This document shows, one piece after another, positions 12,815-18,974 of a stretch of 18,974 bases of DNA. This DNA is from Candidatus Martarchaeota archaeon (lineage in GTDB: Archaea; Micrarchaeota; Micrarchaeia; Norongarragalinales; UBA8480): the NCBI GenBank assembly GCA_023474775.1, contig JAMCXP010000002.1, positions 1 to 18,974 of the forward strand, given 5' to 3'. Both the position numbers and the translations under genes were made by a program. The notes under the pieces are model-generated. The model was given only the letters and a program-made list of their open reading frames with translations, had not been told where the DNA came from and did no database searches. How positions within the stretch are numbered: the first letter of the stretch is position 1; each line of letters begins with the position of its first letter.

Positions 12815-13093
12815 ATGGATAAAAGCTCTCAAACCGTTTTAATTTTACTGCTTCTGCTAGGCGCTTTAATCTTATTTTCAAAGCCTACCGCTGGAGTGGC
12901 TGGGCAGGCTATAACCTTGTTTATAACACTAATTTTTTCGGTGGTTCAAGCGGCAATTGCAATAGCGGCATCAAGCGTGTTCGGTTTGGTTTTTGTTTTA
13001 TTGATAATTTATCTTTTAACCGCTGGAAATTTTGACTGGAACTCTGCAGTATGGCTTTTACTGTTTTTATTCATCGCCGCCCTTGTAATTTAA
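12815..13093 (+). CDS. Small membrane protein
   Basis: 92 residues from ATG 12815. Three hydrophobic segments (TVLILLLLLGALILF, ITLFITLIFSVVQAAIAIAA, VFGLVFVLLIIYLL) and a fourth at the end (VWLLLFLFIAALVI). ATG 12815 was preferred to an earlier start at 12767 because TTTAAATA at 12785-12792 is 26 bp upstream, giving a leaderless transcript; the longer version would span its own promoter. No family or function recognised. Confidence 0.65.
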   Translation: MDKSSQTVLILLLLLGALILFSKPTAGVAGQAITLFITLIFSVVQAAIAIAASSVFGLVFVLLIIYLLTAGNFDWNSAVWLLLFLFIAALVI

Positions 13094-13202
13094 AATTTTT
13101 AAAAAAATTTTAACAAATTATTTAAAAACGCAGCAGTCAAAAACTTTAAAATTGAAACAGCCGAAGCTGAACGTTCTAAACAAAACCCAAAAAATAAGAA
13201 AT

Positions 13203-13291
13203 TTTTTTGGGAGGCCGTTTTGTAGTTATTAGAAAAAATCTCTCAATGAAAAAAAATCTCTTTACGATAAATTAAAGTTTTTGAGAGAACG
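13203..13291 (-). repeat. 89-bp repeat, copy 1 (23S 3'-flank-derived)
   Basis: 87 of 89 bases match 16753-16841 in the same orientation; differences are at 13214/16764 and in GATAAATT against GAGAAATT. Read on the - strand it begins CGTTCTCTCAAAAAC, the last bases of the histidine phosphatase frame here and the 23S rRNA 3' terminus in copy 2. It contains TCTCTCAA and TTGAGAGA arms. It appears to be a stray copy of the rRNA 3' end and flank. Confidence 0.85.
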
Positions 13292-13493
13292 GTTTACCTT
13301 CTATGATGCCCGCCGTCTGCATCGCCCTTTCGCAAGTGCTTGAAAATATCCGATCAACTTTCACGCCAGCGAATCTTCTAGCCACCCTCTTGGTTTGAGC
13401 CACTCCTGATTTTGTAAGAGGGGTTTCGATGCTTGAATATGCTCTCATGGCATTGTGAACGCTTTCGCCATGCCTAACAAGAAAAACTTTCAA
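13272..13493 (-). pseudogene. Histidine phosphatase, truncated by the 89-bp repeat
   Basis: The first 73 residues of a phosphoglycerate-mutase-type histidine phosphatase: MKVFLVRHGESVHN holds the phosphorylated His in RHGE, and IFSSTCERAMQTA holds the second Arg. The family normally has 150-200 residues, with the second catalytic His in the missing half. The last seven residues (KPFSQKL or so) and the stop are encoded inside copy 1 of the 89-bp repeat, so the gene was cut by arrival of that sequence. No C-terminal half is found to the left. Probably inactive. Confidence 0.75.
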
Positions 13494-13591
13494 TTAAATT
13501 TAACCAACAAAATTAAATTAATAAACCCAAACTTTTTAAATTTGAGTAGTCAGTTATAATCCAAGGTTGAATGTAATAAAGGTGGTTGGCA

Positions 13592-14926
13592 ATGTTTTCG
13601 TTTATCTCAGACTCAGAAATACGCGACGCAATGAAAAAAGAACTTGAAAGACAGCGCGAAGGCCTTGAAATGATACCCTCTGAAAACTTCACAAGTATGG
13701 CGGTGATGGAAGCGGTCGGATCGATTTTAACAAACAAGTACTCTGAAGGGTACGCTGGAAAAAGATATTACGGAGGCAATCAATACATTGACGTTATAGA
13801 ATCAAAGGCTATTGAAAGAGCAAAAAAACTTTTCAAAGTCCCTTACGCCAACGTTCAACCCTATTCAGGTTCCCCTGCGAACACGGAAGTCTATTTTTCA
13901 ATATGCAGTCCAGGAGATGTTATAATGGGATTAAACTTGTCAGACGGAGGTCATTTGACACATGGGTGGAGCACAAGCATAAGCGGAAAGGTGTTCAAAA
14001 GCATTGCATATCACGTCAAACCAGATGGTTACATTAACATTCAAGAAGCTAGAGAGCTGGCTGAAAAAAATAAGCCAAGGCTGATTTGGGTTGGAGCAAC
14101 CGCCTATACAAGAGAGCTTCCTTTTGAAGAGTTTGGAGAGATAGCGGATGACGTTGGAGCTTACCTCGCAGCCGATATCTCGCACGTTGCGGGTTTGATT
14201 GTAGGAGGAGCGCATAAAAGTCCTGTTGACTACGCTCACATAATAACAACCACCACTCACAAAACACTAAGAGGGCCCAGAGGAGCGATGATAATGGTCA
14301 CAAACAAAGGAATTGAAAAAGACAAGGACCTGCCTGAAAAAATCGACAAGATAGTCTTTCCAGGAATGCAGGGCGGTCCTCACGATCACGTTACAGCAGG
14401 GATTGCGATAGCTCTTGACGAGGCTTCCAAACCTGATTTTACACTATACGCTAGGCAGATAGTAAAAAATTCACGGGCGCTTGCAAGCTCCTTAAAGCAG
14501 AACGGAGTGAAACTAGTTACTGATGGAACCGATAATCACATGATTTTGATAGATTTAACACCTTTTGGAAAAGGCCTGGGCGTTTTCGTTCAGGACGCTT
14601 TGGATGCTGCTGGAATAACAGTTAACAAGAACACGATTCCGGGCGAGCCTTCCAGTCCATTCTATCCAAGCGGGATTAGACTTGGAACTCCAGCACTGAC
14701 AACAAGAGGAATGAAAGAAAAAGAAATGGATTTGATAGGAGCTTGGATAAGTGAGATTGTAAAACTAGTGAAAAACAACCGCCTTATTGAAAACAAGGAG
14801 GAAAGAGTTGAGTACCTTAAGAAGTTCAGGCTGGAGCTACAATCAAATACAAAAGTTAAACAAGTAAGAGAACAAGTTTTAAGCCTGTGCTCGAAATTCC
14901 CGCTGTACCCTGAGTTGAAAGACTGA
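13592..14926 (+). CDS. glyA: Serine hydroxymethyltransferase
   Basis: PLP enzyme converting serine and tetrahydrofolate (or an archaeal pterin) to glycine and the methylene form, the one-carbon donor for thymidylate. Diagnostic stretches: EMIPSENFTSMAVMEAVGS, NKYSEGYAGKRYYGGNQYID, SGSPANTEVY, LAADISHVAGLIVGG and TTTTHKTLRGPRG with the PLP lysine at residue 224. The length, 444 residues, is normal and nothing key is missing. ATG 13592 was preferred to TTG 13586 because GGTGG (13580-13584) is seven bases upstream; a TATA box at about 13533-13541 gives a short leader. It is tail-to-tail, two bases apart, with the ThyX-like gene, which would use its product. Confidence 0.95.
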   Translation: MFSFISDSEIRDAMKKELERQREGLEMIPSENFTSMAVMEAVGSILTNKYSEGYAGKRYYGGNQYIDVIESKAIERAKKLFKVPYANVQPYSGSPANTEVYFSICSPGDVIMGLNLSDGGHLTHGWSTSISGKVFKSIAYHVKPDGYINIQEARELAEKNKPRLIWVGATAYTRELPFEEFGEIADDVGAYLAADISHVAGLIVGGAHKSPVDYAHIITTTTHKTLRGPRGAMIMVTNKGIEKDKDLPEKIDKIVFPGMQGGPHDHVTAGIAIALDEASKPDFTLYARQIVKNSRALASSLKQNGVKLVTDGTDNHMILIDLTPFGKGLGVFVQDALDAAGITVNKNTIPGEPSSPFYPSGIRLGTPALTTRGMKEKEMDLIGAWISEIVKLVKNNRLIENKEERVEYLKKFRLELQSNTKVKQVREQVLSLCSKFPLYPELKD

Positions 14927-14928
14927 GC

Positions 14929-16638
14929 TTATTTCTGCAGTGCTTTTCTTTTTGCTGCTATCCTGATTTCAGACTGAAGCCTTCCAAGACGCTTGTCTTC
15001 CAGATTAATGAAGTTCATGTGGCTTGCAATCGTGGGGTGCACGTCCTTAATCTTGTAGTACGCTTTTTGAACCAACCTTCTATAGTCAGGATGGCCTGCC
15101 GGAGTGGTCCTCAACTCTCCAAAATGAAACAACTGCCTTGCATTAAACCTATAATACCACCTGGCGTTGAAGCCGAACGTGACAACGTATTGAGCCTGCC
15201 ACGGCATTTTCTCGTGAATCTTGTCATGTAGTTCAACCACTCTGCTCATCAGACTCTTGTAATTGTCTTTAATTCCAATCTTTTCAAACTCGCTTCTCAT
15301 ATCATAACCGAGCTTGACAGTGAAGTTCTGTCTTTCCTGAGTTCCAATCCTATGTCTCTGTAAGTCCCTGTAAATCCCTGTTCTTCCTGTAATGTCAAAC
15401 AAGTATTCTATGTTCTCGAAAGCCCTTCCTGGTTTGTGCCTTCTGTTAACTCTGTCTCCAACATATGTTTTTATTATTGTTTTTCTCTGCTCTTCGCTCA
15501 TCTTTCTTGTTTTTTCAATCAATTGCCTTAAGGACTGGCCTTGAGAATACTTGTACAGAATGATTGAAGCCAGTTGTACTTGAGTGTAATAATCAGGGTT
15601 TTCTTCTTTCATTCCGCTGAACTCTATCAAGTCAACATTTTCACTGTTGTCCACAGTCAAATCTTTCACAATGCCATCTGCAATGCTTAAAGTTTTAGAG
15701 TTTCTCTCGCTCAAAAACTTCTGGAACTCAACTCCGTGCTTTTCGTAAATCCTTCTTACAAGCGATGGAGCGACCTTGTTTAATTCCTTGTGTATTCTTT
15801 TTGATATCCATTTCGCTTCTGTAAGCGGAGAGGAAGCTAGTTTGATCATCAAGTTTTCGTAAGATCTGGCGTTCATGTTGATTCCAACATGAGTTAGAGT
15901 GGACATTGGAAGGTAGTCCCTTAAAAGGTCAAGAGCGTTTGACCTCACGGAATTGTCATACGCTTTTTTAACGTCGGCCTCGCTGACGCCGTAAGCTTCT
16001 TCTGTTTTTTTGTTTATTTCACTTGGCTTGACCAAGGAATCCCCAATCTTAAAAACTTGATCGTTGAAAGGGTTTAACTCGCTGATATACCTAACCATAG
16101 GATCTATGAATTTAACGTAAGATTCGAACAGGTTTTTCATTAAAGCTAGATAATCATCTGAAAATCTTGAGTTCATGATGTCAGGGTCCTTGTAAAACAT
16201 GAACTCTCCGTTGCTGAATTTCTTGTCAAAAGGAACGTACCTTGATGATTTTTCAATGTAAGATCCGATTCTGCAGTCTTCAATGTCCTTGGCCATGACA
16301 TTCGAAACAAACTCGCATGAAACCGGCAGCCCTCCAGCCATCTCCTGAATAGAGTCATCGCCAAAATCAACAAGCCACGCTTCGAAAAACTCTCTTCCAC
16401 GATTTTTGTTCGGTAGAAACTCGTTAAGTAAGAGCCTCCTTCCTGTTAGTGTGGTTCTGCTGTACCTTGACAATAAGGCTCCTGACTGCTCTGGAGTGAA
16501 ATCATTGCTTATCTTCCACGCGAAAACATTGCTTTCAGCGTCAGTGACATAATTTTTCAACTTTTCAGCTTCGCTGTCGGTGAAATCCTCCACTAGAGTT
16601 CCGGAGTCTCCCTCGTAAAACTTCAAAATAGACCTCAC
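14929..16638 (-). CDS. Double-domain ThyX-like protein
   Basis: 569 residues, about twice the length of classical ThyX (flavin-dependent thymidylate synthase, dUMP to dTMP with FAD and methylene-tetrahydrofolate). Two ThyX-like halves are visible. Half 1: DDSIQEMAGG (~94-103), RIGSYIEKSSRY (123-134), LPMSTLTHVGINMNARSYEN (243-262). Half 2: GRAFENIEYLFDITGR (404-419), RDLQRHRIGTQERQNF (424-439), NARWYYRFNARQLFHFGELR (491-510). The signature RHRxxSxNxxSxRY is split: half 2 keeps RHR, half 1 keeps S..SxRY, and neither is complete. Long ThyX proteins of this kind occur in some archaea and candidate phyla. Start GTG 16638. Adjacent glyA supports thymidylate synthesis, but activity is not certain. 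Confidence 0.8.
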   Translation of the reverse strand: MRSILKFYEGDSGTLVEDFTDSEAEKLKNYVTDAESNVFAWKISNDFTPEQSGALLSRYSRTTLTGRRLLLNEFLPNKNRGREFFEAWLVDFGDDSIQEMAGGLPVSCEFVSNVMAKDIEDCRIGSYIEKSSRYVPFDKKFSNGEFMFYKDPDIMNSRFSDDYLALMKNLFESYVKFIDPMVRYISELNPFNDQVFKIGDSLVKPSEINKKTEEAYGVSEADVKKAYDNSVRSNALDLLRDYLPMSTLTHVGINMNARSYENLMIKLASSPLTEAKWISKRIHKELNKVAPSLVRRIYEKHGVEFQKFLSERNSKTLSIADGIVKDLTVDNSENVDLIEFSGMKEENPDYYTQVQLASIILYKYSQGQSLRQLIEKTRKMSEEQRKTIIKTYVGDRVNRRHKPGRAFENIEYLFDITGRTGIYRDLQRHRIGTQERQNFTVKLGYDMRSEFEKIGIKDNYKSLMSRVVELHDKIHEKMPWQAQYVVTFGFNARWYYRFNARQLFHFGELRTTPAGHPDYRRLVQKAYYKIKDVHPTIASHMNFINLEDKRLGRLQSEIRIAAKRKALQK

Positions 16639-16752
16639 TTTTTAAACCAACCTGTTTCTTAATTCGAGTTTAAATTTAATAACCTTTTTGATGGAAATGA
16701 TTTTTTTATATGAGCAAAGCTGACAATAAAACTTTTTAAAAAAAGCAGAATC

Positions 16753-16841
16753 TTTTTTGGGAGACCGTTTTGTAGTTATTAGAAAAAATCTCTCAATGAA
16801 AAAAAATCTCTTTACGAGAAATTAAAGTTTTTGAGAGAACG
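16753..16841 (-). repeat. 89-bp repeat, copy 2 at the 23S 3' end
   Basis: The source-like copy. On the - strand it starts at the last bases of 23S (after GCTAACAACTACTAAAAGT), then runs into the 3' flank with TCTCGTAAAGAGA, a small hairpin, inside the TCTCTCAA/TTGAGAGA arms. It probably holds the 3' processing or termination signal. In copy 1 the small hairpin is weakened (TATC replaces TCTC). Confidence 0.85.
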
Positions 16842-18974
16842 ACTTTTAGTAGTTGTTAGCTCGCCGCTCGCCCTTGCGGGCTTGCGGTTTACACTTCAAC
16901 TCTATCAAACTCGTATACTGCGAGCAGTCTAAGCTTTTTCGTTTTGGGTGCGGCTTCGTCCTTAGATGCTTTCAGGACTTATCCGCGTGGCGCGTGGCTA
17001 CGCTGCGTGCCTTGTAAGACAACAGCAAAACTAGAGGCGCCGGTTTTCCATTCCTCTCGTACTAGGAAAACCTTTCCCTCAAAAAGCAATGCACTTTTAG
17101 GAGATGTCACCGAACTGTCTCGCGACGTTCTGAACCCAACTAGCGTGCGTTTTTAATGGATGGACAACCCAACCCTTGGCGGCTCCTGCACCGCCAGGAT
17201 AACGCGAGCCGACCGCGATGTACCAAACCATGTGGTCGATGTGAACTCTCACACATGACAAGCCGGTTACCCCCGTGGTAGCTTGTTTGACAGAAACAGC
17301 TCTTATTAAAAGAGCGTGTTTGTTCGTTAAACCCTGCTTTCGCATCTGCAACCTATTTTTTTAAAGTTACAGTCAGGCCAACATTTGTTTTTAACCCTCT
17401 ACTCAAGATTTCTAACCTTGATGAGTTGACCTTAAGGCGCCTTTGTTTTTTTATCGAAGGCGTACCACCCCAGTCAAACTACCCATCAGCAGCTGTCCCT
17501 CAAAAAGAGGTAAGAATCGAAGTCTAAAAAGAGCAGTGTCACACTTTTGCCTAGACGCACCCCAAAAGATGCGCCGTAACAGCTCCTGCTTACACTTTGC
17601 ATTTCAAACCGCGATTCAACCGCAGACTGTAGTTAAGCTCGACGGGGTCTTCATTTCCCCCTAAAAATCCTCGGCATATTCACCGAGAAGTGAGTTCGCC
17701 AGGTCCAAGACAGGGACAGTGGGACGCTCGTTACGCCATTCATGCGAGCCGTCAGTTAAACGGCGAGGTATTACGCTACCTTAAGAGACTCAGAGTTAGT
17801 CCCGCTCTTTAACAGTCCTTCACAAGGTTGAAACCCTGTTTCAGATGCTGCCAGTGAGCAGGCGTCGCCCTCTGTACAAAACGTTTCCATCTAGCAGAGA
17901 GCTATGTTTTTGATAAACAGTCGACGCCCCCTTGTTATTGAAACCTACAAACCCCCCTGTAAACATTTCTGTAAAAGGAAAGAATGTAGGCACCCCTTAT
18001 ACCGAAGATAAGAGGCTAACTTGCCGATTTCCCTTGCCTTGGTTCTCCTGCCACGCCTTAGCCTTTTCAGCTAGGGGCACTTGATCTAGTTCTAGGTACG
18101 GTCACGTGAAAACCATTTATCAACATTCTTTTCACTGGGTCAAAGGTCAAATCCAACCCATTGCTGGGCTATTCCTTACTTAAGCGAGTGCTCCTCATAA
18201 TGAGACTTCCCCGCTTTGTCTCGTTCAACGCTTTATTCAAACGCTGGACCTTCCCTCAACCGTCAAATGTTGTTTAAGCGTTACCGCGGCTTCACGTGGT
18301 ACGCGAATATTAACGTGTTTCCCTTTCCGCCTCAACTAATACGTGAAGCGTTAGGACCGACTAACTCTTGACCGACAAACGTTGTCAAGAAACCCGTGCC
18401 CTTCCGGCGTTCAGGATTCTCACCTGAATTTGATGCTACTAACGCCAAGATTTTCATTGCTGTCAAATCCACTTGTCCTCACGAACAAGCTTCTCATCTA
18501 ACAGCACGCCCTCCTACCAACCCTTTCTACTGAAAGAATTCCGTGGTATCGGTGCGAGACTTAGTCCCGACAGTTTGCGACGCAAGGTTTCTTGATGGAT
18601 CCGCTGTTACGCGTTGTTTAAAGGATGGCTGCTTCTGAGCCTACCTCTCCACTGTCTAAAAAACCTAACATCTTAAATTTACACTCAGTCTCGTCTTTGG
18701 GACCTTAACCACAGTTTGGGTTGTTCCCCTACAGGAGTACGAGCTTACCCCGCACCCCCGACTCCAGCCTTCTACGGCAGTGCTAGCTTCGGAGTTCGAT
18801 AAAAAAGTGAGGGTTTTACCCCCCATTCTCCTTAATCGGTCGCTCTACCTAACACTCGCCTCCAGCCAGGCTGTCCTGACAGACACTTCGGAGGGAACCT
18901 GCTAATACCAAGCTCGAATGGACTTTCACCCCTAAACGCGGGTCACCCGATCGGATAGACCAGAAACGGTTGCA
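16830..18974 (-). rRNA. rrl: 23S ribosomal RNA, 3' ~2.1 kb (5' end outside window)
   Basis: Large-subunit rRNA on the - strand. Landmarks: the sarcin-ricin loop CTAGTACGAGAGGAATGG (17048-17065), GGGTTGTCCATCCATTAAA before it in the molecule (~17150-17180), the archaeal CTCTTAAGGTAGCG core (~17774-17788), and GGGGTGAAAGTCCATTCG near the right edge, which corresponds to roughly position 800 in E. coli numbering. About 70-75% of the gene is present. The 3' end, near 16830-16840, is set by the GAGCTAAC...ACTA stretch and is uncertain by several bases. No 5S gene or tRNA lies between it and the ThyX-like gene. Short reading frames inside it are not genes. Confidence 0.95.

Noticed and set aside
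13940..14267. Two - strand frames opposite glyA
   Set aside because: Antisense shadows within a conserved enzyme gene.
17097..17664. Reading frames of 73-84 codons inside the 23S gene on both strands
   Set aside because: They lie on highly conserved rRNA sequence and show no protein features.
17824..17842. GAAACCCTGTTTC as an operator
   Set aside because: Part of the 23S rRNA and has an extra base between the arms.

Overview
The window is archaeal, AT-rich DNA. Evidence: archaeal-type ribosomal proteins uS3 and uL29, an archaeal 23S rRNA (for example a CTCTTAAGGTAGCG core rather than the bacterial form), TATA boxes about 26 bp upstream of leaderless starts, GGTG-type ribosome binding sites, a kleisin ScpA, and several small membrane proteins with a C-terminal winged helix. 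The broken ribosomal operon, the apparently unlinked 5S rRNA and the many small orphan genes suggest a small-genome lineage of the DPANN kind, but I cannot name the clade.

Layout. 1-650: the 3' part of rpsC and a strongly overlapping rpmC, after which the ribosomal operon stops. 650-2960: an accessory stretch with a possible IS200/IS605 terminus, a RelE/ParE toxin-antitoxin pair between near-identical 18-bp direct repeats, a membrane-anchored winged-helix protein with six iteron-like TGCACGA repeats just past its stop, and a decayed ankyrin-repeat gene. The + strand is strongly C-rich over G in much of this stretch and stops being so near 2.6-3.0 kb. 2977-4975: scpA, two related small leaderless genes, and a helical orphan.

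5004-11842 is the most interesting part: a leftward cluster of membrane and extracytoplasmic redox/metal proteins with one small divergent membrane gene. It encodes a DoxX-like protein with a ribbon-helix-helix partner, a 450-aa exported protein with three SCGV tails, a NosR/NapH/CcoG-like polyferredoxin, a PepSY-plus-CuA cupredoxin with a complete CuA ligand set, a single-pass protein ending in GGCS, a Met-rich small membrane protein, and a 260-aa exported protein ending in GGCG. The two larger exported proteins share a CC...CNH motif. They also share the same promoter layout: a palindromic TGAAACC(A/G)GTTTCA operator whose core begins exactly 54 bp upstream of the start codon in both. I infer a co-regulated copper/thiol electron-transfer or copper-delivery system; no function is proven.

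12194-18974: a second membrane-anchored winged-helix regulator, a small leaderless membrane protein, a truncated histidine phosphatase, convergent glyA (serine hydroxymethyltransferase) and a double-domain ThyX-like gene (folate one-carbon and thymidylate metabolism), and the 3' ~2.1 kb of the 23S rRNA gene on the - strand. An 89-bp sequence (87 of 89 identical) spans the 23S 3' end and its downstream flank, and recurs 3,550 bp away exactly where the phosphatase gene is cut off. No tRNA and no CRISPR array were seen.
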